Shown: positions 30,889 to 43,110 of the stretch, piece by piece
Layout: each line of letters starts with the position of its first letter
How positions within the stretch are numbered: position 1 is the stretch's first letter
Assembly (NCBI GenBank): GCA_030998015.1
Contig: JARWMV010000238.1
Coordinates: forward strand, 1,612,001 to 1,676,000
Origin: Ceratorhiza oryzae-sativae
Lineage: Eukaryota; Basidiomycota; Agaricomycetes; Cantharellales; Ceratobasidiaceae
DNA: 64,000 nt
Reading direction: 5' to 3'
The notes under the pieces: generated by a model
Databases searched by the model: none
Seen by the model: only the letters and a program-made list of their open reading frames with translations
Told to the model about the DNA's origin: nothing
Translations under genes and position numbers: made by a program

Positions 30889-32885
30889 TCAGAATCGATA
30901 CCCTCCAGCCAAGCGCATGATATTGTCCGGATCATACCGTGCTTTAATTTCCTTGAGTTGTGGCAGGTTCTCACCATATAGTCTAGGTGAATCAGCAATA
31001 ATATAGCCCCTAGAGTATAAAAGACTCACGAATGTAGGTTCTCGTTTGCGGCAGCATAGTTAGCGTACTTGATTTGCTTGGCTCCTGCAATATCTTGCCC
31101 TTCAGCTACAGCCTGGTTGAATACCACCTCCGCGCTTTTTCGCATGGATGAAACGAACTCCTGGTCCTGTGCCGGCGATAACCAAGCATAGTACAGGTTG
31201 AGGGGAACCAAATGATTGTCGTGTGGATAAGCTCCACCCTTGCTTCTGCTGTTCATGGATGGAAGGAAAGGCTCGACATCGTAAGAGATGAAAACGCCTG
31301 ATTTCGAGTGTAATTGCTCTCCCCAGTACTGGTTTGTGCATCAACCCAACGGCGAATAATGGATTAGTGGGAGTACTCACCTTGGCCTGATTCAACACCT
31401 GCTCGATCAATGCAGGAGAGTAGGTTTTCAACGAAATGGTGTGGAATGCACCCCTGAATATTTGCATACGTTAGGAATAATTTACGACTGGAGCTTCTAG
31501 AGACAAACCGGGTGCCATATGTAGAATTAGCGGGACTTGACTGCAGCAAACTGGTCATGTTTCGAGTTGAAACGTCGCAGGTGAAGCACGGAATAGCGTT
31601 AAACCGCTCGAATATCCCCGCTGGAGGAGTTGGCCCATCGTAGAACATCAAGAGAGAAACCCCAGGCTACCGTGCAATAATGTAAGAGTAACTCAAAATC
31701 AATGTATATCACACGATATGGAGGTAACATACCTGGCCGAGCAAAAAGTTGTAGGCCACAATGATACCAGCCTTGGGGTCGGTAACTTCATTTATGAACG
31801 CCACAGTCGCTCTGTTGACACGATCGAGCCGGTTGGCGGTAAATGTCTTCAGGCCACCCCAGACCTGTCCTTGGGGGAATGCCAGCAGGGTAAACTTAGT
31901 GACAACTCCGAAGTTGTTGAATCCGCCCTGGGGAATGATAAGCGGCGTCAAATGTTGGTCGCAACCTGTACACGCCTTTAGCCCAAAGAATAAATCTGGA
32001 TTCGTCGTTTCCGTCGCCGAGGTGACAGTTCCATTAGGGAGCACGACTTCAAAAGCAGTTACGGTGTCGATGCTCAATCTAACATGTACTTATCAGTAAA
32101 ATCCACAGTAAGAGTATGGAGGCACACTAACCCGTGCTGGTTGCTCAACCAACTGTATCCGCCTCCGAGTATAAATCCTCCCACTCCAACGCCGGTCACT
32201 CGACCCCCAACTACGGTCACTCCATGCGGCTGGAGAGCAGCATGAACGTCATCCCACACCTATTAACTGTAAGTCGAATCCATCATGAGATCCAAATGTC
32301 CAGGCTTACAAGACCAGAGCCGATGTCGACAGTCCCTACAGATCCGTCCGCTGCTAGTGGAGCTGGATGGTAGGTTACTTCGCTCAGCTTGAAGAGCGCA
32401 ATCTGAACTCCGGCGGTTGACGAGAACCCTGGATTAGTGGCGTGACCACCAGAGCGGATACCAAAAGGAGTAGATGTATTGGATACGATCCTCAGCTTGA
32501 TTTTTCGATGAATAAATATCCGTTTCTCTTGAAAACATATTATACTACTCACAATTGTTGAAATGTCCTGAGGGTTTGCTGGTTCGACTACGCATGCTGA
32601 GTTTTGGTTACTTGAGGACGCCCAATGGTCATTCCCTTTTGTATACAGTGAATTGCCTCCAGAGACGAAGGAAACAATATGAGATAAGTGCAATAAATGT
32701 GCGCACTTGAAGAGCTAACCAAAGTAATATACTCCTGACGCCCGAGAAATGGATTTCGCGATAGTGTTGCACGTGGTACTGTAGTTCAAGCTGATACTTG
32801 CGCCACTGACAGTAGGGGAGTCCTCGGTTGGAGCGATGGTTAGGCTCAGCATAGAGGCGAATAATTGAAGTAGATCAAATAACAT
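30889..32885 (-). CDS. FAD-linked oxidoreductase, berberine-bridge (BBE-like) family, 517 aa
   Basis: Nine exons on the minus strand (32885-32720, 32656-32553, 32495-32310, 32259-32132, 32078-31733, 31666-31509, 31453-31381, 31328-31030, 30982-30889) splice in phase to 517 codons plus TGA. The N-terminus 'MLFDLLQLFASMLSLTIA' is a likely signal peptide. The PCMH FAD domain has 'FGIRSGGHATNPGFS', whose His is the usual covalent FAD site, and 'GVGGFILGGGYSWLSNQHG'. The position of the second (cysteinyl) FAD link seems to hold no Cys. The C-terminal 'YGENLPQLKEIKARYDPDN' is the BBE signature. It is probably a secreted oxidase of sugars, alcohols or secondary metabolites; the substrate cannot be told. 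Confidence 0.9.
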
Positions 32886-32943
32886 ATTTATTTGATAAAG
32901 GTGGTTTAGCGTGCGTAAAACAACGGGCGGGAGCAAAAGCTCG

Positions 32944-32950
32944 TTTTATA
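32944..32950 (-). promoter_or_regulatory. TATA box of the FAD oxidoreductase gene
   Basis: 'tataaaa' on the minus strand, about 60 bp upstream of the chosen ATG (32885), which supports that start. Confidence 0.55.
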
Positions 32951-33112
32951 TGAAAGACTACGACTCGTGGCTCTTTAAGAATAGAGGCCGGTTGTAAAAT
33001 GCAAGGTGATGCCTCCATTGTTGTACCCGTTTGACATAAACTCGTCTCTCGCTCAGCCTTTCTTAGGGGGTATATATATGGCGACGACTCGGACAGAGCT
33101 GGTGAAATGTTA

Positions 33113-33394
33113 TTGCTGTTTCAGATAAAGTTGGCGGGGCGCTAAATTTTTTCGACCAAATAAATACACGAGACCTTTTGCAGGAATTTGCGCGAACTAC
33201 GTAGCGTGAAAGCATGGTTGTGAGCTCAAAATGATCGCACGAACAAGCTGAATCGACTAACAGAAAAAAATCTTCGAAAATCGAACTTTCAGGGATACCC
33301 CCTCTTGAGGCTTTCTGAGCGTTCCCCACACGAACCAGGCAGAGTGGCGGGAGATGGTGTATATAGAAATGTTCGTAGAGGCACGAAGAACGCG
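33113..33394 (+). repeat. Left terminal inverted repeat (282 bp)
   Basis: Begins 'ttgctgtttcagataaag' directly after TA. It pairs with 37460-37741 without gaps; differences are seen near 33296 and 33384. Confidence 0.95.
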
Positions 33395-33709
33395 CCTACA
33401 GAGAGAAACTCGTTGAAAGTGGTCCATACAACAAACTTACCTATGAGCGACAGCTAAATCTGTCGAATTTGCCGTGAAACAAGTAAATCGCTCAAATGTA
33501 GCGTTCAGAAGGTAAATCAACAAAATGTATCTCCATTTCAGATATATACGTATCGATATATACACTATTCAGCGCTCACGAATCGCTTGAAGGCGGTCAG
33601 GCTCAGTCTGGGCACTGTGGAAGCAGTGGGATTACATAAGCGTTTGGCAAACGAAAGGACGAAAGGACGAAAGGCAAAAACAAACGGAATATTTCTGCAC
33701 TCTCCCCCG

Positions 33710-35983
33710 ATGACGAAAAAAGCCAAGAAGCAAACATCTGCTGCACGAGCCACTCTTGCTGTCCGCCAGTCTACTCGTCAGGCTGAGAAGAAGCGTGGCC
33801 TTGAGCCAGCGGAGGGTAGCCCGGTTCAACCAAGTGGGAAACGGATTCGCTCGGGCACAATAACTGCCGTCAAAGCGTCCACATCTACGGTCGCACAACC
33901 AGACAACCCCGAACCAACTCGTCCTCGCCCTCGCCCAAAGATGCGTATCCCAGAACCGGAGGTGGAGCCACAGGGCGAAATCCACTCACCAATTGAATTA
34001 CCCCCAAACTCGAAGCTGATTATTATGTCAAATCGGTATGTGAATCCTATAATCCTTATATGAGAGCTAACAGAATGTATACATAGTAGCGAAGTTGGAA
34101 TGGAACTAGACACACCAAAGTCAGCCGAAGCGAACCCAACAACTCAAACGGCAAAAGAAAACCTCCTCGAACCATCAGAAGAATTGACTACCCCTCTAGA
34201 AAGTGCCGAGGAGGTGCCAAGTTCGGATGCAATAGTACTAGACGAAAGCAGCGAGGTCGAGTTGATTGATTGCCCGGATGTTGAAGGAATTGAATGTGAG
34301 TTCCGTATGCATCGTCCTGTAATATTGAGCTCACCATCTATAATAGCTGAGAAAACAACCGTCTCCATCAAGGCAGAGAAAGTCTTGCCAGGACAGGCTA
34401 CCAACTACGACGCAAAGCCAGTAAAACCGAGCAAGACAACAGTACCAAAGGAAGAGGGTCGCACCACAGGATCAACAGCAACCTCAAAGGCATGGAAAGC
34501 TCAAGCCATACATGCCGTACACCAACAGAGTGAAGATGAGGAGGATGCATGGAATCGTGATGGAGATGGAGATGATGATGGCCGAGGCAAAAAGGTTTCG
34601 GGTGGGAAGAAGATAGACAACAGTGAGTCCGTGTGATGAATTTTGTGGTATGATTGCTTACATGTATGAAGGCAAGCTGCTGATAGAGTTTGAGGTCCCT
34701 CGGTTCAACGCATTCCAAATGTTGAAGCTCCGACCCGATACAAACTATTATGAGTTCCGCCACGAGATCGGCCAAATTATCGAGTCACTTGAGACATGTC
34801 AGATTGGGTACTGGGCTGGAAAAAAGAAAGATCTGAAGGGTAAACCCACACCTCATGTTCTTGAAAACAGGCACAACTACACAGAGATGGTCAATACAGC
34901 TGTTGAGGCGATTACAGCGGAGTGTGATCAATACGAGAAGGAATCGCGGGCGCTTGAAGAGGCCACAAAGGAGGCAAAAGGGAAACGAGGCGCACCAAGC
35001 AGGAAGAAAGTAGCACCAGTCGAGGACTATGTTATCCGACTTTTGGTCACTCCGATAGATGATGGAGTGTCTAGGAAAAGCAAAAAGTCGACAGGGTCAA
35101 AGGATAAGGTAAGTATCAAAGGTCTAAATTTATGGAGCCAAGGCTAACCTAGATATTATTATTTTTATCAGAAATCGTTGGGTGGCACTGGGAAGCCAGC
35201 TTTAGATGAGGAAGACAAGACCAACCTGAAGACTGAAGCATCAAAGCAGCTGGCTTGGCTAGAAAAGCTCAAAGCCAAACACTTTTGTGCAATGCACAAA
35301 CGTCATTGCGCAAGGCTACCAGGTGAACAAGGCCAGCATGGTCAACATGTTCGACTTGATCAGGGCGATTTTCTACTTTGGTCAGATATGCTGGTAAGCT
35401 TGATAGCTGAGCCTTGTTCAGATCGATTCCTATCTAAAAATTTATTACGCAGGCAAATAATAGAGAGGATGTGACTATTTTCAAGGCTCCCAAGGTTCTT
35501 CAGCTTCATGAACGCAAGGGCGATGAGGTGACAGATAGTGGAGAGGTTCGGCCAAATACAGTTACGCCAATGACACCCTCACAAGCGCCCATTCAACCTG
35601 CTCCTCCACCACATCAGTATCCGCCCCCTCCTTTCTTTCCAGGATGGCCACCGTATTATCCTCCTCCTCCAGGAACACCTGGGTATCCTCCCCACTTGTA
35701 TCCTATGCCACCACCTCCAACCATCCATGCACAGCCACTAAATGACCCCCTTGTTTCGGAATGGCTTGCTCAGTGTGATGCCCATGCTACTTGGGGGGCT
35801 GATGGACACCAGTTTGCCACTCTACTTCCCCAATTCAGTACTTGCCAGATCACTCGTATCTCTGATATTGCACGGTTTTCATCTCCCAATCAACTCCAAG
35901 ACACAATTTCTGAACATTCACCCAAGATACCCTATGGGACCGCAGCTCGGCTATTGGAATATGCAAAATTAGACTACCAGTGA
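33710..35983 (+). CDS. Companion gene of the transposon, 683 aa, function unknown
   Basis: Exons 33710-34035, 34087-34622, 34672-35108, 35172-35393 and 35453-35983 join in phase (introns 49-63 bp). A 51-bp stretch at 34296-34346 also has intron signals (GTGAGT...AATAG), so 17 residues may be absent. Features: a basic, nuclear-signal-like N-terminus ('MTKKAKKQTSAARATLAVRQ'), an acidic Ser/Thr/Glu-rich region with 'DESSEVELIDCPDVEGIE', a central domain with 'IEFEVPRFNAFQMLKLRPD' and 'NRHNYTEMVNTAVEAITAE', a Pro/Tyr-rich linker ('PPPPFFPGWPPYYPPPPG') and a compact helical C-terminus that could be SAM-like. It lies fully inside the inverted repeats and converges on the transposase. It may be an accessory factor or cargo. 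Start: the first ATG of the open frame. Confidence 0.75.
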
Positions 35984-36151
35984 GGATATTTACAATGTCT
36001 TCTCAATTCCTGTTTCCATTTCAACTCTATTATTTTCATCCTAATCTCATAAGTTTTGAGTTTGTGATTCTATCCCAAAAGCTGATACCTCCTCTCAACT
36101 ACACAATCTATATACAAAATCTCTAGTTACCCACTTCCTATGTACCTACAC

Positions 36152-37356
36152 CTATGCATAACCACAATGCTGGAACCATCCGCGCGCATCCTTTTCAGTT
36201 GTAGCAAACATGTGCTCATGGAACTTCGCCCGAACCTCATCCTCATCTCCGTGTGCTTGGAGTGTCATCCGAGTCATCTCGCCATCGCGGCGAAGCCTAC
36301 TCTTGATAGCTGAGAATGCTAGCTCTATTGGATTATAGTCCGGTGAGTAAGGGGGAAGGAACAGGTATCTCATGCCACTACTTTGGTGAGCATCATTCCT
36401 CACATAAATAAATAAAGTACCCACCGAGCTTCTATCATGTCAAGTGTCTCCTGATTATGATGGATTCGAGCATTATCCATGACCAGCACAGAGTTAGGGC
36501 CAGGATATGGGTTCATGAAGCTAAGCGTTAGCTCGATGAAATCCCAGTATGTCTCCGCAGTGAACGAGCCCTTCACGACACGCAGCGAGATCACCCCTTC
36601 AATAGAAAGCGCTGGAAGGAGAGACCAACTTCATAGAGGTAAGAACCACACACTTTTGATGGTGATTCAATACTTACCGTTGGCCACGAACAAAGAACGC
36701 CTTCTGCACAGCACGCTCTCCGGACAGCGCCCAACCATATCCACGGTATGTTGCACGACGATCACACGAACATTCATCAACAAAAACCAAGTAGTTGGCA
36801 GGATATTCGGCTATAGAATGCTGAAAATCCAAGCGCTGGATGTCGCATCGCTCCAACGCTTCCCGCTCAAGCTGCCACGCTGCACAATGAGTATTTTCCA
36901 CCCATTTTTTTCATTTACAGACCTTTTTTGCAGTATAACCGGACTCGTGTAGGACTTTCCAAACTGTACCTAAGCTAACATTCACTTCGCAGACCTCGGA
37001 TAACTCTTGTCGGAGCTCGTCGAGGAAGGTATCGGGGTTATTCGAAATGCGGTCACATATGAACTAGTACCCGGAAACACAACGGGAGTGTTTTAGCGAC
37101 TGGGAGACGGTAAATCGTTCTTTCCTCGTACCCATATTTCTCTAAATCCGAGCTTTTGTGGCTTTCCTCGAAGGTCTCGCCCCTTTATGTCAAGACAAAC
37201 ACGTTCGCCGCCGGAGGCATGGTAAATAGCCAAAATCCGTTGGCAAGATCGCTCCGAAACACCCAGACAAGTGTCTATGGAATCGAAAGACCACCCACAA
37301 GTAGCCATTCGTACCACAGCCCAGCGCAAGTCCTCAGATATTGGCTTTCCTCGCAT
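36152..37356 (-). CDS. Tc1/mariner (IS630-like) transposase, DD34E, 333 aa, intact
   Basis: Minus-strand exons 37356-37132, 37063-36919, 36879-36678, 36628-36425 and 36377-36152 splice in phase to 333 codons plus stop. The N-terminal helix-turn-helix spans 'RWAVVRMATCGWSFDSIDTCLGV' without a break (about residues 11-33). The catalytic core has 'YLVFVDECS' (first Asp), 'VLVMDNARIHHN' (second Asp) and 'YSPDYNPIELAFSAIK' (Glu). I count 34 residues between the second Asp and the Glu. It cuts and pastes the element at TA sites. One intron (36880-36918) is only 39 bp. The start ATG gives 'MRGKPISEDLR', typical of the family. Confidence 0.92.
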
Positions 37357-37459
37357 GGTGGACAAGAGCGTAGCTAGTGTGGCCCCTGTACATAGTTTTA
37401 TAGTACAACCAACGTAATTTGGTTGTAACATGAGATTTTAGTATATTACGTTCTGTAAA

Positions 37460-37741
37460 CGCGTTCTTTGTGCCTCTACGAACATTTCTATATACACCAT
37501 CTCCCGCCACTCTGCCTGGTTCGTGTGGGGAACGCTCAGAAAGCCTCAAGAGGGGGTATTCCTGAAAGTTCGATTTTCGAAGATTTTTTTCTGTTAGTCG
37601 ATTCAGCTTGTTCGTGCGATCATTTTGAGCTCACAACCATGCTTTCACGCTACGTAGTTCGCGCAAATTCCTGCAAAAGGTCTCGTGTATTTATTTGGTC
37701 GAAAAAATTTAGCGCCCCGCCAACTTTATCTGAAACAGCAA
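37460..37741 (-). repeat. Right terminal inverted repeat (282 bp)
   Basis: Inverted copy of 33113-33394, ending 'cagcaa' before the TA duplication. Confidence 0.95.
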
Positions 37742-37743
37742 TA

Positions 37744-39940
37744 AACCGATTGAAGCGTCCGCTGCGCTGGCCCTGGCCCACTATCAGTAGTCCAGCTCGT
37801 GTGATATGTATCCCCCCTGGTTTAATAGAGGTATCCGGACATAATCCAGACCCCACTGTTAGATGGACATACTTACTGGGGACGAGAATTACATAGTAAG
37901 TGGCCGCTCACCGGGTGCCTGGGTATACTGTTCTGCGTATATACAGGCATAGTTTAAACCGAGCGGCGGTTATTCCTCCCTGGTCCATTTGCCAAACGTT
38001 CCGGATGGGTCTTTCTAGAATTGCTCAACCGCCTGAGCTGAATGGGTGGCTCGAATGTCACAATCGCTTTGACGGGGTAGATCGCATCTCTGACCGCTCC
38101 TACTCATACGGGTATAGTTCCAGCGCCGTGGTCATTTCACTTGATCCGATTGTATCGGCTATGGGCAATACACGAGAAGTGGGCGTCAATTCTTCCTCTC
38201 TAAGCCTCCATCTCGCAGACGGTTTCCCGACCTTGCCCCGACCGCCTATCCTAATCGATACTGTTTATTGATAGGGGTATTGCGCAGATGGATACTCTTA
38301 AGTTGCCTCGCGCTGCCAATTACAGATCCAACGTTTCCAAACGCAGGATTGGCGCCTGCAGTTCAGGCGAGACCGCAAAGACGTGCATAATGAGGGGCAA
38401 TCTTTTGTAAACATTCCATTCAGCACTTAATTGGCCAAATGCCTGTCCAAAATAATTCGATCGCCGCATTTATCCTTCAATTTCAGCAACGCGTTCTAGA
38501 AGGCGGGCAGACTCCAGAATACTTCAGGCTACTAAATTATTAGACGCTAACACTTCAGCCGTGTATTTTCATTCAAGGGCACGTATAATCGGCCAGTCGT
38601 ACATATTCACCATCCCGCTATCGCTTTCAAATAGAGACAGCTTGCTTCGGTGGATCTCTGTCTCGACAGCGAGTCAAGTCCCATGGCTTTACAGAAAAGG
38701 GCGAGCAGGTTGTGATGAAAGTTGGATAGAACGGTCAAATTTCACTCACGTAACTACAGGATGAGCTTTGATGGTAGGATATTGCGCTAAGCTCCGATGA
38801 CGGACATACAAGCCCGGTGCCGTAAGCGGAGCCGAAAGACCTTGTCTTGAATTAGCTGACACAACTCGTTCCCTTGAACACAATGTCTCTCGTATCACGC
38901 GGAGCTTTACAGTCGCCTCCGAGATGGGTTTGTATAGAGTATAGGCCCAACGGGCCGGAACCTTATCTTCTCCATTTTAATCGACCTTGGCTTTTGTGTT
39001 ATTAAATGTGGCCTTCCGCAGATATGGATGTACTAGGGGTGACCCGTTTCCGGCCACCCCAAAATCGTGCCCATTTCTGGCCATTCGCTCGTTCTCTCAG
39101 TACATGGCAGGCTTGAAAATCCGTGAAAAATCGTGAAGCATACTAGATGGCTGATCCAACTATGTGCAAATTTGCGGACTAAACAGCCCGGCTGCAGCTG
39201 ACCTGGAGCGCATACAAGACACCATTTCGGGAGTCAAAGTGTATCCGTTAAACTCCGAGGGCAAAACGGGAGACACGAGTGTTCACAAAACTTATGCTGT
39301 CTTTTACCCGATGATGTAAGTAGGCAAGCTGCTATCATTGTGGCGCTATCCGAGGTCAGTTACCTCAACGCGCAAAGAGCTATGCAATGTTCTGTAGTGC
39401 GAAGGGACGGAGCGACCAGTTGACTCCGTCGGGAGAGCACCATACTATGCTAAAGATGGCTAGACTAAGAATCTACAACGAGCGTTCACTGGCTGAGTGC
39501 TGCACAGCCGGTGCTATCCGTTATGGATAACAGTTTCCGGAGCTGGCCACAAATGGGCCCCCAACCTCGAGCTGTTCCTCACGTAGTTCTTCTCCAAAAC
39601 ATTTTCTGCTGGAACTGAAGATGCATGAGATGCCGACGTTTCTTTATATTCACTTTTTTAGTCTCAAAGCCCTGCGCCGATGGTTACAGGTCTCACAAAA
39701 CGAAATCGCGGCTGGAAATGGGTCACCGCTAGTATGCACTATAATGCTGATAGGGCTATCCTTGTCGAATGGTTCCTATTTGTCGTGCTATTAGGCTTTG
39801 GCTTTGCAAAATCCAGTTATACTTTTCAAAACACACACGATAGGAATAGAAATTGCTCAAATTGTTTCACCTACTGGTACATTCAGTAAATGATCAGCCA
39901 GGTGGTATTTTTGCATAGCTAAACTGCTCAAGATAGTGCC
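37744..39940. other. 2.2-kb stretch without a supportable gene
   Basis: Only short unrelated open frames on both strands, many stops, and no motif or splice series. It may include regulatory DNA of the flanking genes. Confidence 0.5.
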
Positions 39941-41147
39941 TCATCTTGACACTGAAATGAGCGCCGTGGCAGTTCGCCTTGCTCTAATGGCGGCAACCGC
40001 TTCATTCACCCGTTTATTGTTGTCATGCAGGCTCAGATATGATCGAGTATGAGCCGAAACTTGTCCGAGCCTCTCCCAATCACCGAGCCCAATGCCTTGC
40101 ATGCCTTGATCAACATTGAAACGGAAGTAAACACCGGGGTGTTCCGCAAATCGACTTGCAATGTCCTCCGCAGTTGCTTCACAGTCCGTCGATATCCTTT
40201 GTAGCGTTTTGATAACGTCTTTGGGTATGACGTTTTGAAAAAGACCCGGCTTTGGAATTGCAATAGTTCGCCCATGGCCCGTTCCGATGCTGATCATGCA
40301 GGATAATAGCGACCAGGGAATATATACCGAGCTTCATGAAGTACTTGGGCGGTTGGGTTGTTGCAGCCCATCCCTCCGTCCACAAATCTTGTTTGCGTCC
40401 CCATATCTTCGATGGTGACCTGCTTGAAAAAAGTAGGTGCGGCAGACGTGGCGCGAGCGGCTTCCCATATTCTGCAATTCGGCATCTGGTTCTGATAGCC
40501 ATTGTACGTGCGGAAACGAGCAGGTATCCTTGCATTCATATTGTCTGCAGACATAGCACATACAAATCTTGCATGTTATGTGAGGTGGTACGTCAACACC
40601 TGAGAGGAGATGTGGAACTCACACCCTGCAAGATGTGCCATCTGCACGTAAGTCCAGCATCCTCGTGTCTTCATTTTGGTCATCTGTGTTATCCTGCACA
40701 ATCTTCTTGATCGCCCTTTCCAAATTCGATGTCTTGAAGCGCCCCTCCTGCCACAGATACTTTGTTTCTGAGAAGATTCTCTCGGAAAGCATAGCATAGC
40801 ACGCGATGGCTCTGTCAATCGACATGCGCAATCTCCCCAACATGATTGCAATCAACCTTTTTCAATAGAACCGTTGAGATATGAGTGAATTCACCCCAAT
40901 ATCAGGAAACATACCCTCCGGTGCTAGTTCCCGCAATCATATCAAAGTACATCCAAGGCAAAGGCATTTCAGATAGTCCTTCACTATGTTGTATCCTTGT
41001 CATGATTTCTTTCAGAATGAGCAACGAGGACAATCCTCGGATACCACCACCATCTAGTTTTAGACGCTCAGTCAGATTTGAACAGGACCTAAAAATCCAC
41101 TTACCAAAAGACAGCAGTCTAACCCCATATTGTGTTTGATCAGACAT
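39941..41147 (-). CDS. Patatin-like phospholipase, 334 aa
   Basis: Minus-strand exons 41147-41105, 41053-40915, 40856-40623, 40567-40328 and 40289-39941 add up to 1005 bp in phase. The short first exon gives 'MSDQTQYGVRLLSF' and is followed by the oxyanion-hole motif 'DGGGIRGLSSL'. The nucleophile elbow is 'MIAGTSTGG' (Ser) and the catalytic Asp lies in 'FVDGGMGCNNP'. Patatins hydrolyse acyl groups from phospholipids and glycolipids. The protein ends after the catalytic domain, so it is the stand-alone form and not the NACHT/TPR fusion common in fungi. The last intron (40290-40327) would be 38 bp and replaces the usual 'SIGTG' with 'RIGTG', so that junction is the weakest. Confidence 0.88.
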
Positions 41148-42117
41148 AAAATTACCTGGGCCAAAGTGTGCACGAGGCTTGAAAGAGAGATACGTGAAAA
41201 CGGAGGATAGCACTGAGCCACGCCAGCGAATGATTATATCAAATTGTCCGACACCGCTTTACCTGCTATGCACAGCCACGCGCTCATCCTCTGGCTCACT
41301 AACCCATTGAGTCGCCAGGTTTGGTCATTTCATGAGCATACAGTTTAGAATTTCTCGACAAATAATCTATTAATAAAAATCGAACCATGGGCTTCTTATT
41401 TGTCTCCATCAACAACGATCTTGATGGGCTCCCCCGACGTCAAGTCTTTAAACTTATGAGCACACTTGAATATACGGCTTGATATTTAGCCTCTACATTA
41501 ACTTCACACGCACTGTTAGTTCAGGAGTCCGCTCTAGGCTCTCAACCTGGTCTACACGCTGCAAAACATTTTTCAGCGCCTTTTCAAACCCTTTTCCGAG
41601 AACGACTTCGCGTGTAGCCATAGTTCGTGATTGTAAATAAGCCAGCACATAGCCATGAACATTGAGAATTACGGATAACTGACGTCAGTTGAAATGATGT
41701 TCAAACGGCCTGGGCCTAAGTCGAAAGAGAACACATTAATCATCGAGGACAGCGTCCAAATATGTTTTCATGAATCGTCCAAAAAGTCGGTCACGGTCAT
41801 TATTTGCCAGTATTCATGATAGGGAATGCTTTGCATAAATAAAGATGAAAGTGAAGCCCTGCGCCCATTTCTTTCTTGAACGCCTGCTCCTGGGCCAGCC
41901 TTCGCTTGACAAACTCGCGTAAGAGTACCTATGAGCAACTCGACTATTTTTGCTAATTTATCAGCGGCGACCCATTTCTAATAGGAACACCGGACCATAC
42001 CCACTCCTTCGTGCGTCGTCGAAATCGGCAATCAGCCGATATGTGTCAATAGATACGCCTTTTCACCATGCTTGATCCTCTCCGCTTGATGCGTGGTGTC
42101 TCTGGACCAAGCCAGTC
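41148..42117. other. No supportable gene
   Basis: Short open frames only. Immediately right of the patatin start the minus strand stays open to 41213 but is probably leader. Confidence 0.4.
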
Positions 42118-43110
42118 TACTCAAATAGGGAAGTCTCCCACTTCCCCGGCTTGGGTATATTTGTCTTGAGTGGAACATATAATGTTTTACCAGTAACCTC
42201 AGTCGCCTCTGAAACAATGTCATCCGACTCAATTTTATCTTCTCCAACAGAATCTCGTAAATGCCTTTTAAGTGGCTCAAAGACTCTTTTGAATCTAGAT
42301 CTTTGACCTAGAACGTCTGCATGCGGTTGGCTATTTGTCATAGATTGCAATCAGTTCGTCGGCCACAGAACAGCACACTACAAGAAATTATTTAGAATGG
42401 GGCATGGCCAAAATTCGTCGCTATCCATTACGGGGGTTGAGTAAGCAGTACTTTTGTTTCTTCACTAAGGCAACTTACGTGCTGAAAACCATGGTCACAA
42501 TCCCGATGAATGATGTGGGGTTAGTGTAGTACGCTTCCCTCGTCATCATTATTGAATAAATGAATGTCATCGATCACGACGGCCAGAGACCGCCCCGTCC
42601 TTACTGCTCTTCTGATTGCCACCCTCCTAGTTTATTTAGAGCTGCGCAAGTGTCATCCTAGCAGCTTCCCGAGAAAAATCTTGAAAATTTACCTCGTTCA
42701 ATATCTGATCGTGGTCCTCCTGCAGCACAAATGAACCAAATTGTGGAGTCTGAGTGTCGAATCCTACCTTCTCTAGAGTCTTGCATTTGAAAAAAAAAAA
42801 CAGTCTAGGAGTCCTTGTTGTACTCGTTGTTGAGCGTTTTCGCAAGACGAAGTCTGAAATTCGACCATTATGGACATGTAGGAATGTGATGGAGGGCTGT
42901 AAGCTCACCTGAAAGGCCTCCAGATATTGATGTGCGCCGCATATGGAGACTCCGTCGGCGTTCACCTTACGCTTGGGATTTAGTATCATGGCAGTTCTAC
43001 CGGACCCCTACGTTCTAGTCAAAAAGATCCAGCGGGAATAACTCATATTCACCTTGGGTCCACGAATAAGTAGTAATGCCCGGGCTCTTTGCCTTCCATT
43101 ACCGAGTTGT
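42118..43110 (-). CDS. Possible unrecognised gene or gene fragment
   Basis: Several minus-strand segments look coding and are separated by plausible introns. One near 43107 starts 'MEGKEPGHYYLFVDPR'. Others read 'ADGVSICGAHQYLEAFQ' and 'VGFDTQTPQFGSFVLQEDHDQ'. A Walker-B-like 'SLAVVIDDIHLF' occurs near 42560, and a last segment reads 'FEPLKRHLRDSVGEDK'. I could not join them in one frame, and a 10-base A run near 42790 may hide an indel. An ATPase is conceivable from the IDD motif but not supported. Function unknown. Confidence 0.3.

Larger units (their letters stand above)
33113..37741. mobile_element. Two-gene Tc1/mariner-like transposon with 282-bp terminal inverted repeats
   Basis: 4629 bp flanked by TA at 33111-33112 and 37742-37743. 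The terminal inverted repeats (33113-33394 and 37460-37741) are the same length and differ at about two bases. It contains two convergent genes: a five-exon gene of unknown function (plus strand) and a five-exon DD34E transposase (minus strand), both open throughout. Intact genes and near-identical ends suggest recent movement. Confidence 0.92.

Noticed and set aside
33063..37896. A repeated small protein encoded at 33063-33329 (-) and 37468-37896 (+)
   Set aside because: Both lie in the terminal inverted repeats of the transposon; identity follows from the repeat.
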